From Saccopteryx bilineata (Eukaryota; Chordata; Mammalia; Chiroptera; Emballonuridae): 64,000 nucleotides of DNA. The stretch covers positions 134,072,522-134,136,521 of the forward strand of contig NC_089490.1 of the NCBI RefSeq assembly GCF_036850765.1. The letters are read 5' to 3'. The notes beneath the pieces were generated by a model, which saw nothing but the letters and a program-made list of their open reading frames with translations, ran no database searches and was not told the DNA's origin. The position numbers and the translations under genes were made by a program. Positions within the stretch are counted from its first letter, which is position 1. Every line of letters starts with the position of its first letter. This document shows, in pieces, positions 10,580-21,303 of the stretch.

Positions 10580-12663
10580 TAGCGGGGGCTCAAATACAAT
10601 TACTTTATAAATAATTAATAAGGTGCTATTATTATTATGTTAAAAAAATCCTGTTTTAGAATAAATCTTTTGATAGTAGCTGAAGTTTAATTTATCCAAA
10701 TAACTGTTCTGCATTAGCTAATGTGGCCCATTCTTTTTAGGCTCAGAAGATATTTCCAGATGTACTTAGTGGCCATCTATCACTCTTTCTGGGGGCCACT
10801 TCCTTGGTATGTCAGTGTCATATCTGGATTTATTACTTTCCAATGGTAATAGTGGTAAAATTAGTTTAATATCGTATTGTCCAAGTATCTATAGTAAAAC
10901 TTCTGTAATTCATTTCAATGCTATTTGCTCTTTGTAGAGTTCAGATTCAAATAAACTGCTTTTACTACTTTTGATATGAATTTAAGTGAAAACACCACAC
11001 ATATAAATACAGGTAGTATAGAATTAGTATATGTTAATATCCTTAGTTGTTTATAATATATATGCATTTAAAGAAAACCTACTGAAATGAACTGTGATTA
11101 TTTGAGTGAATATCTATTAACCATAATTTAGTTCTTTTCTATACACAATTCCATAATGACTACAACAAGCATATATAATTTTTAAAACCTGAAAAAAAGT
11201 GTTGGTTACAAAAAAAAAAAGCATGTCTTTTTGAGGCCTTTGCCCTGATGTTACAGAATGCATTATGAGACATTTCCACTCCATCTGTAGGGATTTAAAT
11301 TTGATGACCTGGCTCTTAGCATATCATAAAAAATAATTGACTGGAAAAGCAATTCTTGGAACGTTCTTACTTCTATCCTGGCATCTGTGCCTCACAGTAG
11401 GAAAACTGATCCTCAGTAATTAGAGGGCAGCTGACGTTCTGATCCCAGGACTACATTCTGATCTACAGGACTAATTACACTGTAAGCAAGAGCACACGTA
11501 ACATCAACTCAGCCAGAAGATGCGGAATTTACTTGAGTCTATATAAGTAACACTATGGTTTTCAATGTTTGTCAGAAGTATCTTTAGTATTTCCTCTGGA
11601 AGTAGTAAACCCTTCTTCTGAGAAATACCAATGCTCTGCTTCATGTTGTCCATCAATTCAAAAGCAGAAGCCCCAGAAGTGGACCTCCACCGCCTTCTAA
11701 CATGGTTTGCAGCCACAGAACACTAACTTGGTTTAGATTAAGATGCAACCAGCCCCCTTAGTTCAGATTGTTTCTGGACGTTTATGGTATGAGCATTCTT
11801 TGACATCAGAAGCTTTTAGGACCAGGAGCAAATCCCTTAGGACCTTGTCTGGAGGTTTGCTGGAGTTTCCCTGTACCCAGCCTTGCTCCATTTCTATCCC
11901 TGGCAGTGATGCCCAGGCAGTATCTTTGCCTCCATTTGAAAAGATGGATACTGTTCTTTCTTGTCAGTTTGTTAACCAATGGAATTCCAGCAAAAGCTTA
12001 TATTACTAATGCATTTTTACTCTGGCCTTCCAAAGTTACAGCCCTAAGTTCCTAGAGAATCATCTTATGCTAAAAAGCCTGTCTAGAACTGACCTTCTGT
12101 GTGGCCTAGACATCTGGTGCTCAGAGCCTTGGCTTCTGCTCTCATTTGACTCCTAATCTTGTTAGCATTAACTCTCAAGAGTGAACTTTTTCCTTTCACT
12201 CTTAAAAGCTTTTTTTCTGGTACTCTTTCTAAGATGACATTGAGTACAATCTTCTCTTTCTTTGTACTAAAATAAAATCACTTAAAAGATGAAAAGATAT
12301 CACCTCCAAAGCTAGCACAAGCTGTTCAACATGATGTCAGGATCTGGGAAGATGAGGAAACTGAATCTTGGTGGTCAAGTACTTATGTTTGCTTTGCTCT
12401 TTCACTGTGCCATGCTGTATAGTATGCCCCTTGACGTTGATCTTGAAATATGTTTATCAGGAATAAATTATAAATATAGTACAATATTAGTATACTGACC
12501 AAAATATTTCTAACTTGGCAAAGGTTTCTAAACTTTTTAGAAGAATAAACACTTGAGAATAACTGAAAATAATTTGGAAAAGACACAGAACAAAAAAATC
12601 AAGGAGCACAACTGAGTTTGGTTGAGGTATAAGGAAAGTTTGGAGTATTCATAAATGATATAG
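10580..12663. other. Intergenic DNA without recognised features
   Basis: AT-rich. The minus frame at 11504-11716 and plus frame at 11743-12009 show no recognisable family. Confidence 0.4.
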
Positions 12664-13204
12664 TGTGGGAGACTGCAAGTTGGCAAAGCCCTTGCAGTTT
12701 AAGGCTTAGCCAAAGGCTAAGTTCTTCCCCCATACCTCCATATTGGCTATGAAGCTGAGTATTTGCACTCATCCCAACCCCCCACTTCACTTGCTTGGTT
12801 AAGATGCTAAAGGCTAAGTTTTTCTCCACACCTCCATGTTAGTTGTGATGCTGGATTGTTTCTATTCATCCTATTTTCCGTGTTACTTTGAGAGATTGGA
12901 GGCAGTTTTCTTTTTATTCTTTGTTTTGTGAAATTATGATGTTATGCAGAATGGAGGGTTTTCTGCACTTGGCAAAATTCTTGGGTTGCCTTGGAAATGT
13001 GACTGTTTTAATGATCTCTTTGATTTGCTAATGACTTTACACTGCTCTAGAAATAAAGCAGGCATGGGGTGGAGACATATTTGCAAGCTATCTTTTGCAT
13101 TGCAAAGAGACCTCCCAGGTCACATCTTTTTTCTAAGTTTATTTCTTCATTCCACACCGTTTCCACTCAGGACCTGGAATTACTAGCTGTGCTAGTTCTC
13201 GGCA
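12664..13204 (+). mobile_element. Solo LTR of an endogenous retrovirus
   Basis: The 541-bp unit begins TGTGGGAGAC and ends CTCGGCA, flanked by perfect 6-bp target duplications ATATAG (12658-12663 and 13205-13210). Six-base duplications fit class II (betaretrovirus-like) integration. An AATAAA at 13052-13057 sets the orientation as +. Two imperfect direct repeats beginning aaggctaagttyttc near 12713 and 12810 lie in the U3 part. No internal viral genes remain, so it is probably a recombination product between two LTRs. Confidence 0.85.
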
Positions 13205-13309
13205 ATATAGAGTATAGACTGGGAAACAAGCTGTAAAGAAGTGATAAGTAATTTTGAATGGGACCTCAAATAACTTGTTCTGTCATTGCATTTAGGTTTC
13301 TACTTGAAT

Positions 13310-13575
13310 ATAATCTCCTGCAGAAGGCCTTTCTTTAGCACCTTCCTTCCTTTCCATTGACTCACTACTCTGCTTTAGTTTTCTTTTCGGTAGTTAACAC
13401 CAACTATTGTTATTGTATATTATGAGCTTACTTGAGGTCTGTCTCTTTAAATTCTAGAAGAGTAGTTTGAAGAGTGCAGAAACTTAATTATTTTTTTGCT
13501 GCAGTATTTCCAGTGACTGGACCGTAGCTACCTGCTGTTAGGTGTCTAATAAATACTTGTTCATTAATAAATGAA
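13310..13575 (+). mobile_element. L2 LINE 3' end
   Basis: Ends in gtgtctaataaatacttgtt cattaataaatgaa, the degraded L2 3' terminus; upstream pieces fit the ancient L2 3' UTR (cctttctttagcaccttcct). Confidence 0.5.
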
Positions 13576-14102
13576 ACCATACAATGCAAGAGAGTATCTG
13601 AAAACAAGAAAAAATGAACAAAATATGGTTGGAAATGTAAAAATTAAAGTAAAATCTGAAATTTTCATCAATGGAGAATGTGATACAAAGTCTACCCAGG
13701 AGCCATGCTGGGATGTCTGGGCAGTGTGGAGTACTCATTTGAGAATGGTCACTGTGAATGATGCTGTGGTTGTCCCCACTGACATCCAAACAAATGAGTT
13801 CTTGGGACAGAAAGTCAGGTATGTGGGTTGACCAGGCTGAAGTTTTGTCACATTCATGCAGCAGAGGGGGACATGGCAGAGCTGAGTGGCAGGTTGGGAA
13901 TCTGTGCTGAATAAGGTAGACAGTGAAGATGGGAGAGTGGGCTGATGGGAGCAAGAAAGCAGTGGAGTCAATGGATTCATGATGTAGATGAAGTTAAAGA
14001 ATTTTAACAAATATATTAGCAGGGGAGGTGAAGTGAGAGGATGTTATCTTTGGAGAGGGTGGTGTTTGAATGTGTGACTTTGGCCTAATTTATTTTTCTA
14101 AC
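13576..14102. other. Intergenic DNA without recognised features
   Basis: Open frames occur on both strands here but they overlap each other, show no known family and are probably chance. Confidence 0.4.
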
Positions 14103-14106
14103 TATA

Positions 14107-14438
14107 TAATCTTAGCTTTCATTTCTTTAACCTTGCCAGCATGAGTTTCGTTTCAGGGCTTACAGCAGGTGACCAACCACAAAGGAATGTCCGATGAGGT
14201 CAGGGACAGTTGAAAATGCACCAACATCCATAATTGGTGAAAAGCACCCCTGCACCCAGCGATAGCGACAGCCTATCAGCAAATGCCCCACTATCCTTCT
14301 TACTTCCCTGTCCTTACCTTTAAAAAGTGGTCTGACTCTGTAACCAGTGCTGTTATTCCTTATGAGACAGCCCTGCAGGTTTCCTTTCATTAAAGCCTGT
14401 TACACTGGTCTTTCGTACTCTGACTGATTCTACTCTCA
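14107..14438 (+). mobile_element. 5' LTR of the class I ERV
   Basis: Matches 26299-26649 over its length, including caggtgaccaaccacaaagg and the R-region ttcattaaagcctgttacac with an ATTAAA signal. It ends CTCTCA, two bases before the primer binding site. The expected TG start has decayed to TA. Confidence 0.85.
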
Positions 14439-14440
14439 TT

Positions 14441-14458
14441 TGGTGCCAAAACCCGGGA
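14441..14458 (+). other. Primer binding site, tRNA-Phe-like
   Basis: tggtgccaaaacccggga is complementary to the 3' end of tRNA-Phe except for one CpG-type transition (expected g at position 8). Phenylalanine tRNA priming is typical of ERV-F elements. Confidence 0.75.
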
Positions 14459-14911
14459 TAGGGTATTAACTGCCTGGATGATCCCTCTTTGCCATCCAAA
14501 CTTACAACCAGGGAAGCAGTGGGCAGCGGCAGCTCATCCCGGGCTTACTCCCTGATTCTGTTTGGACATGTAATTGTAGGTTGATTGGCCTGCAGTCTAA
14601 CCCTGTCCTGAGCCCCTGCCAGACCAGAGGTAGGAAATTTCTTTGAGGTCTTCCTATTCCCGGTAGGTCCTTGTGCCTCCTGTCCATCCCATCCATCCCC
14701 AGCCCAGGGTCGTGCTTCAGGAGGACTCTCATTTAAGTGGCCTGTCCCATTTCTCATTTTCTCAGAAATCTAGGCACCTAGTCAGGTTGCTCTCATTCTC
14801 TTTATAACTGAGATCTCTGGTGATGACTGGTTGCCTCATGTTCTACTTATTCTACGGGAATAATTGAGGGAGTCTGAGGACACTTGTCTCTCTCTTTATT
14901 CTCAGCCCATT

Positions 14912-15900
14912 ATGGGTACCTCCCAGTCAAAACCCTCAGAAGCTACACCCCCAGGCTGTCTCTTAAAAATCTCGTTAAACTTGGTCTCTCGGACCTCTTC
15001 TTCCACAATACAGCCTGGCCCCAATATAGCTCAACAATGATTCCCATTGGACCAAAAATGGCACATTTGACATAAACATCCTTCAGGGCCTAGAGAATTT
15101 TGCCACTGGGCAGAGAAGGCCTCAGAAATTTCCTATGTACAGGTTTCCTTCTTTCTCCAATCTCGACTCCCCTCTGTTCCTCTTGTTTGACCTACCAAAT
15201 ACTTTTAGCAAAAAACTCTTCTCCCCCATCCTCCTCCAACTCTCCTCTAAGCTCTGATATATATATTTTTTTTCATTTTTCTGAAGCTGGAAACAGGGAG
15301 AGACAGTCAGACAGACTCCCGCATGCGCCCGACCGGGATCCACCCGGCACGCCCACTAGGGGCAACGCTCTGCCCACCAGGGGGCGATGCTCTGCCCATC
15401 CTGGGCGTCGTCATGTTGCGACCAGAGCCACTCTAGCGCCTGGGGCAGAGGCCACAGAGCCATCCCCAGCGCCCGGGCCATCTTTGCTCCAATGGAGCCT
15501 TGGCTGCGGGAGGGGACGAGAGAGACAGAGAGGAAAGCGCGGCGGAGGGGTGGAGAAGCAAATGGGTGCTTCTCCTGTGTGCCCTGGCCAGGAATCGAAC
15601 CCGGGTCCTCCGCACGCTAGGCCGACGCTCTACCGCTGAGCCAACCGGCCAGGGCCAGCTCTGATATTTTTTATTCCTCTAACTATGTGGCACCACCACC
15701 AGCACCTCAACCTCCTCTTCCTCCTCCTCCTCCTGCAGATTCTGACCCTCCTTCTTTCTGTCCAGCTGTTCACGCTGTTCGTCTGTCTGCTTCCTCTCTG
15801 TCTCCTCTATGCCAACAAATCCCTGCCATCTTGAGAAGCTTGAAAAGGCAGAGTTGTCTATTGAGCTGTGTGAGTGAGTAATCTGTTTTGTCTTTTTGTT
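14912..15900 (+). pseudogene. gag remnant (matrix start and proline-rich region)
   Basis: An ATG at 14912 is followed by a glycine codon, the N-myristoylation context of a retroviral matrix protein. The reading frame soon shifts. A SINE (15261-15656) interrupts it. After the SINE, 15685-15740 encodes a proline-dense stretch like the linker between matrix and capsid in gammaretroviruses. Capsid is not recognisable. The final 150 bp or so before RT (about 15850-16020) is AT-rich and unlike the viral sequence. Confidence 0.6.
15261..15656 (-). mobile_element. tRNA-headed bat SINE (about 400-bp family)
   Basis: Reverse copy inserted in gag, with perfect 11-bp target duplications agctctgatat at 15250-15260 and 15657-15667. 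Confidence 0.93.
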
Positions 15901-16023
15901 TGTCAGAAAATATCTCTAGTATAATTTTAATTGAAACAAGTAAAGCACGCTCATTTAAATTTCTTAAGTTATAATTTGTATGTGAAGTCTTTGTTTAATG
16001 TGGAAATGTGTCTGTTTCTAAGG

Positions 16024-17150
16024 CCTTAAACCAATAATTACCCACCTCTTAAATCAAGGCTTACTCACCCCCATGGAGTCTCCCTGCAATACCCCCATCC
16101 TTCCTGTTCGAAAACCTTCAGGGGCTTATCACCTCATACAAGACTTATGCCTAATCAATAAGGTGGTAGTTCCCCTCCATCCAGTAGTCCAGGGGTCCCC
16201 AAACTTTTTACACAGGGGGCCAGTTCTCTGTCCCTCAGACCGCTGAAGGGCCGGACTATAAAAAATACTATGAACAAATCCCTATGCACACTGCACATAT
16301 CTTATTTTAAAGTAAAAAAACAAAATGGGAATAAATACAATATTTAAAATAAAGAACAAGTAAATTTAAATCAACTAACTGACCAGTATTTCAATGGGAA
16401 CTATGCTCCTCTCACTGACCACCAATGAAAGAGGTGCCCCTTCCGGAAGTGTGGCAGGGGCTGGATAAATGGCCTCAGGGGGCTGCATGTGGCCCGCGGG
16501 CCGTAGTTTGGGGACCCCTGCAGTAGTCCCTAATCCCTACACATTACTGTCACACATTCCCTCAAACACCACTCACTTCATGGTTCTAGACCTCAAGGAT
16601 GTCTTCTTTACCATTCCTATACACCCTGACTCTTACTTTCTGTTTGCCTGTACTCAGACTGACCTGGACACTAATGCAGCCTAGCAACTTACATGGACTG
16701 TCTTACCCCAGGGGTTCAGAAACAGCCCACACCTGTTTGGGTAGGCACTAGCTCAGGATTTAGCAGCATGCAATCTGAAAACTAGTACTCTCTTATGATA
16801 TGTAGATGATCTACTCCTCTGCAGCCCCTCCCTGCCTGCCTCAAGGAGATACACAACCACCCTTCTTAACTTCCTTGCCATGAAGGAATATTGTGTCTTC
16901 TCTGCTAAGGCTCAACTTCACTCTCAGTCTGTAGTCTATCTGGGCATCACGCTAATCCCTACCACCTGAGGTCTCACCTTAGATCAAACTCAGACCCTCT
17001 GCAGTCTCCAAGCTCCTACCACTACAAGTCAAATCCTTTCTTTCCTTGGTCTAACAGGCTTCTTTAGACACTGGATTCCCAATTTTACTCTTAGTCAAAC
17101 CCCTCAACAAGATCTCCTGAGCATGGCTTTTAAGGTCTATAATAACTGAG
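16024..17150 (+). pseudogene. pol remnant: reverse transcriptase
   Basis: Broken frames encode a class I RT: a conserved N-terminal segment (near 16060-16170), the segment around the first catalytic aspartate (16580-16625, encoding LDLKD), the PQGF region (16705-16720), the YVDD catalytic motif intact at 16799-16810, and a following thumb-like segment to about 17150. Several stops and frameshifts separate these parts. A hAT MITE (16190-16520) sits between the first two segments. RNase H and most of integrase are absent from this position. Confidence 0.8.
16190..16520. mobile_element. Non-autonomous hAT element (MITE) with intact ends
   Basis: A 331-bp element with perfect 16-bp terminal inverted repeats (caggggtccccaaact / agtttggggacccctg) and perfect 8-bp target duplications cagtagtc at 16182-16189 and 16521-16528. 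Eight-base duplications and CAGGG ends define the hAT superfamily. It has no coding capacity and was mobilised in trans. The intact ends suggest activity well after the retrovirus integrated. Confidence 0.93.
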
Positions 17151-17159
17151 AGAAATAGG

Positions 17160-17490
17160 AGAAGGCAAACAGCCCAAAAGAGATCAGGCAAAATACCAGC
17201 TCTTGGCAGCTGCTCTTAAAATCTCCAGTGTCCCTAAGGGGCCTCATAAAACTTCACCAGAGTCCTGCTTCAAGTGTGGAAAGAAAAGTCATTGGGCAAA
17301 AGCCTGTCTGGCTCCTCAGCCCTCACCAAGGCCTTGTCTTCACTGTGGGAAAAAGGGACACTGGAAGGTAGACTGCCCCCTCGCTCCTCTAAGGGAGGGT
17401 TCAGTCTCTTCTAGCCCTGCCCCAGCCACCTGGGATAACTGTCGGCCCCATCTCACATCAACATCAAAGAGCCTAGGGTAGCCATCCAAG
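17160..17490 (+). pseudogene. gag remnant: nucleocapsid with two zinc knuckles
   Basis: An open stretch encodes two CCHC knuckles, CFKCGKKSHWAKAC (about 17263-17304) and CLHCGKKGHWKVDC (about 17335-17376). All eight metal ligands are present with the spacing C-x2-C-x4-H-x4-C. It is preceded by a charged segment typical of the capsid C-terminus. The piece lies downstream of RT, the reverse of normal retroviral order, so it comes from a rearrangement or from a second related element. Confidence 0.85.
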
Positions 17491-17502
17491 TAGCAGGTAA
17501 GC

Positions 17503-18177
17503 TGTAAAGCCAGGAGCCGCCATTGTGGCCATTCACATGCAGGTTCGCATTGGATTTGGACAGATGGTAATGAAACAACAGAGCCACGAACTGGTGGGCC
17601 ATTATCTTTAATCCTAGCTTGCACCTAGTGGTCAAGTAAAAACACACACTGGGCTCCAGAACCTACTCGTTCAGTGCTCACAAAGCTACTGACTTATCCG
17701 AGTTTCCTAGAATCAAAGGTTTCTAGCTCACTAGCCTTATTCACCTCTGTTTCCCATCTCCTTCCTTCTCCCTGCACAAACTGGCTTCTCACTCAGCACT
17801 CCACCATCTTGGCTACTTCTCCTGGTCTCCTCCACATGCCTTACTCTGCTCTCCTCTCTAATGTTAATCTCAGGAACCAAGAGAGCAAGCTCCCGTTTTG
17901 CCCCACTTTATAGTGCAGAAATCAAAACCTTTAATTCAATATACAAAATAGGAAAGTCTCTAATAAAAAGTCATCTATCTGAGGCATGATGGGATTGCAC
18001 CACCCACATCAAAAAGGGTGGGAAAGGCTTAGTCCTGAAACCAAGCCCCAGGCTACAAGGATCCTGCTTGCCCACAGCTTGCCCCCAACACACATTAATA
18101 TCACCTGGGCAATGGCCTTCCATGTGGGCAGCTCCATCTTTAACAAAGTGAGCATAATATATTTTATCATCCCAACA
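17503..18177 (-). mobile_element. LTR-like insertion inside the protease
   Basis: A 675-bp unit beginning TG and ending CA is flanked by perfect 5-bp duplications taagc (17498-17502 and 18178-18182). Removing it rejoins the protease reading frame on either side, so it is a real insertion. It has no coding content. The minus orientation is a guess from a probable U3 start and an ATTAAA near the other end on that strand. Confidence 0.75.
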
Positions 18178-18182
18178 TAAGC

Positions 18183-18739
18183 TAATCTCATGTCTTATAG
18201 ACAAAGAGGCCACTTACTCTGCCTTGCCCAAATATTCATGTCCTGCAAATTCCTTAAAAATCTCTGTTGTGGGTGTTGATGGTCTTATTTCCCCCCTATT
18301 GGCCATAGATCCACTTCCTTGTCTAATACATGGTGTCTCCTTTGCACACTTTTTTCTCCTCCTACCTCGATGCCCTATGCTTATTTTAGGCTGGAACCTA
18401 CTTTCCAAACTCAGAGCCTCTCTCTCCTTTCACTTCCCGTCCTCAGAGTCAGCCTTATTACTGCTTCTCAGCCAGCCAGATTTGCCCAATTCTCTTATAA
18501 ATTTACCTTTACCACCCAGCATAGTGAATTCCAAGGCTCTCCTCACTACCCCCACAATGGCAAAACTCCAGGGAAAGGCCTCCTACTTTTATGTCTCCAG
18601 GTTAAAGAAAACGGAAGCCCCATCTCCACACATTCCTATGGATGACCCTTCCAATCAACCTGAATCATCACCTAGATACACCTTCTTCCCCTTAGGGCCC
18701 ACCAAGGTCAGTCTGACTAAAATCCCAGAAGAAGAATAG
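18183..18739 (+). pseudogene. pro remnant: retroviral protease
   Basis: Encodes a decayed aspartic protease. The active-site tetrad normally DTGA is changed to DKEA (about 18199-18210), so it would be inactive. A downstream ILGW-type motif (18382-18393) corresponds to the usual LLGR-type flap/helix segment. An open frame continues to 18739 and covers the protease end and linker to RT. The upstream part was split off by the 17503-18177 insertion. RT does not follow. An env-like segment does. Confidence 0.7.
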
Positions 18740-18769
18740 CCTGAGCCGTAACTGTGATTACCCCCTAAT

Positions 18770-19154
18770 AACAGACAGGATGGAGATTCCAGCTTGCTCT
18801 ATTCTTTCTTATCTCCTTACCCTTAAAGGCATACTCTGCCCCGTATCCTCCCTCTTGGAATCCTCCAATCTAGAAAGCTCTCTTAATCTTATTTAAAATC
18901 TCCTAATCAAGACTAACTCTTCCTATGCAGCCAATTGCTGGATATGTTTGTCCATGTCATCTTCAGCCTACTCAGCTCTCCCTATCCTGCTTAATAATAC
19001 TCCTCTTCTTCACACAACTCTTATGTACAAGATTCAGAAAGAAGTCACCTTTTTTGAGAGAGCCAGCACTCTCATAGGAGATTACCCCACCTCAGCTGCA
19101 AACTGAGCAAATAAGCTATACTAAACCTACTATTCCCAGCTTGACAAGCTCCTT
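18770..19154 (+). pseudogene. env remnant, SU fragment, first copy
   Basis: Broken frames from a signal-peptide-like hydrophobic start to an SU segment containing a CW-type dipeptide motif (about 18940). The same segment occurs again at about 20230-20515 at roughly three-quarters nucleotide identity by eye. The two copies are too diverged for a recent tandem duplication and suggest two related parental elements. Confidence 0.6.
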
Positions 19155-19168
19155 CCACAGCCCTTTTC

Positions 19169-19574
19169 TTTCTTTTTTTTTTTTTTTTTTTTTGTATTTT
19201 TCTGAAGCTGGAAACGGGGAGAGACAGTCAGACAGACTCCCGCATGCACCCGACCGGGATCCACCTGGCACGCCACCAGGGGCGACGCTCTGCCCACCAG
19301 GGGGGGATGCTCTGCCCCTCCGGGGGGTTGCTCTGCCGCGACCAGAGCCACTCTAGCGCCTGGGGCAGAGGCCAAGGAGCCATCCCCAGCGCCCGGGCCA
19401 TCCTTGCTCCAATGGAGCCTTGGCTGCGGGAGGGGAAGAGAGAGACAGAGAGGAAGGAGGGGGTGGGGGTGGAGAAGCAAATGGGCGCTTCTCCTACGTG
19501 CCCTGGCCGGGAATCGAACCCGGGTCCCCCGCACGCCAGGCCGATGCTCTACTGCTGAGCCAGCCGGCCAGGGC
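19169..19574 (-). mobile_element. tRNA-headed bat SINE (about 400-bp family)
   Basis: Reverse copy with perfect 14-bp target duplications ccacagcccttttc at 19155-19168 and 19575-19588. Long T tail and few mismatches to other copies suggest a young insertion. Confidence 0.95.
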
Positions 19575-19588
19575 CCACAGCCCTTTTC

Positions 19589-20030
19589 AACCACAGACCC
19601 ACACCTATCAATCCTCCCTGGGGACCAGATCTACAAGAGGACACAAGGAAACACCCCTCTCCAGCCTACCTGAACAGGGCCCCATACTGTTATCCTGTCC
19701 ACCCGTACTGTCATCAAAGTGGAAGGAGACTCACACTGGACTCACCTCTCCCACATTAAGCCTTATACCACCAATCCCCCTAAAACCTACATCTCCACCC
19801 CTACAGGTCCTCTGTCTCTCAAAATCTCCACATGTTCCCCTATCCAAGAAGAACCAGACCAGTCCATCTCATAATGCTCTTCCAACAGGCCATATCTCGC
19901 CATACCGCCCAGTCCAGCAGGCACTCACAACAGGCAACTGCCAATTACCACCTGCCAGATTCTTCTACTTTCTTCTTCAGGCCTCTGAGGACTTCTCCTG
20001 GTTTAGGCTTCATTTCAGTTAAATTAACGG
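19589..20030 (+). pseudogene. pol remnant: integrase C-terminal region
   Basis: Shifted frames encode the C-terminal domain of a class I integrase: a Trp-Gly-Pro segment, then a strand-rich part ending in a histidine/proline-rich tail. It precedes an env segment, as expected for pol-env. The N-terminal zinc-binding and DDE core domains are missing. Confidence 0.5.
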
Positions 20031-20099
20031 ACTACTCAATTGAATGTGAGACTTGGCCTGGCAAGGTTCTCTACTTGAATTTTCTCCAAATGAAACAGT

Positions 20100-21150
20100 G
20101 GCTTTTCAATTTCTTCTTCTCTTCCCTTAATCACCCCTAAGCCTAACAGTTCTTGATCTCCTAACACCAGTTCTACCTTCTCTCTTACTGGGCACCACAT
20201 ATGCCGCCCCCATCTCCTCTCTCCTAGGGGCCACATGTATAGAACACTCTCTTAACCTCACTCAAAAACTTTTAATTAAAGCTAATTCTTCCTGTGCAGT
20301 TAATTGCTGGATGTGTATGCCTATGTCCTCCTTAGCCTACTCTGCCCTCCCTATCCCAAACAACACCACCCACCCTTTATGGACAGTTTTCATATACAAA
20401 AACCAAAAAGGGGCTTCCTTCTTTGAGAGAGCTAACACTCTTAATAGGGAATTATCCCACTTCAGCCACCAACTGAGCAAATGAGCTATATCAAACCTAT
20501 TATTCCCAGCTCAAAAAATTAAAACCCCAAATTCCCCCTGCTTGGGGACCAGTCACCCTGAATACCCCCTGCTTTTACCTGCCCTATTATGCTTTACTAC
20601 TCAAGGTACTGTCCCAATAGGTCACCTCCCTTCTAACTTCTGCAACACCACAATAACTATCCAATTCCCCAAAGACCATCAGAACCATCGAGTTAACTGC
20701 CAAGTCTCTCCAAAAGCAAACGGATTATTTTCTAACCCCGTTCAATTCACTGGACCCCCTACCCTTATGGCTCAATTTTATAAATGCTCCTATCCCACCA
20801 CACAGCTATATCCCTGGCTCATTACCCCTACCACATGGCTGCAATGCTCAAAGCAGGCCTCTGACCATGTCTCCTTCCTAGTTGGGGATGTACTTTTCTT
20901 CACCTTGACAGTCTGGAGTTCAGAGCCGGATGGATGAAATCGACCCCTTGTCCTTCTATTCTCTATTCACCTTTCAGCCTGCCTCACCCAATCAGGGACT
21001 TTCTAATTATGTGGGACCAACACCTATATGTGTCTCCCTACTAATTGGACAGAAACTTGTACCCTAGTCTATCTCACCTCTAATATCAACCTAATTCCAC
21101 CCCATGAGCCTCTTTCAATTCCTAGTGCACTATTATTCTAGCTTTTAGAC
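20100..21150 (+). pseudogene. env remnant, SU and start of TM, second copy
   Basis: Contains a hydrophobic leader, the SU segment duplicated at 18770-19154, an open stretch at 20542-20937 and, at about 20985-21120, a cysteine-bearing SU C-terminal segment of the ERV-F/H type. Stops and frameshifts break it in several places. The hAT transposon at 21151 interrupts it, and only a short piece of the env end remains beyond it, next to the 3' LTR. Confidence 0.65.
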
Positions 21151-21303
21151 CAGAGGTCGGGAACCTATGGCTCACGAGCCAGATGTGGCTCTTTTATGGC
21201 TGCATCTGGCTCACAGACAAATCTTTAATTAAAAAAATAACAACGTGCTCTGCGGCGCCGGTTTTCCCGGGAGTGGTGGCGTCCTCGTCCCCCTGTCTGC
21301 ACT

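Noticed and set aside
13571..13831. Open frame beginning MKPYNAREYL
   Set aside because: It starts inside an L2 end, overlaps opposite-strand frames and shows no family similarity.
15100..15639. 179-residue open frame in gag region
   Set aside because: Most of it is an antisense SINE read-through; the same translated pattern recurs at every reverse SINE copy.
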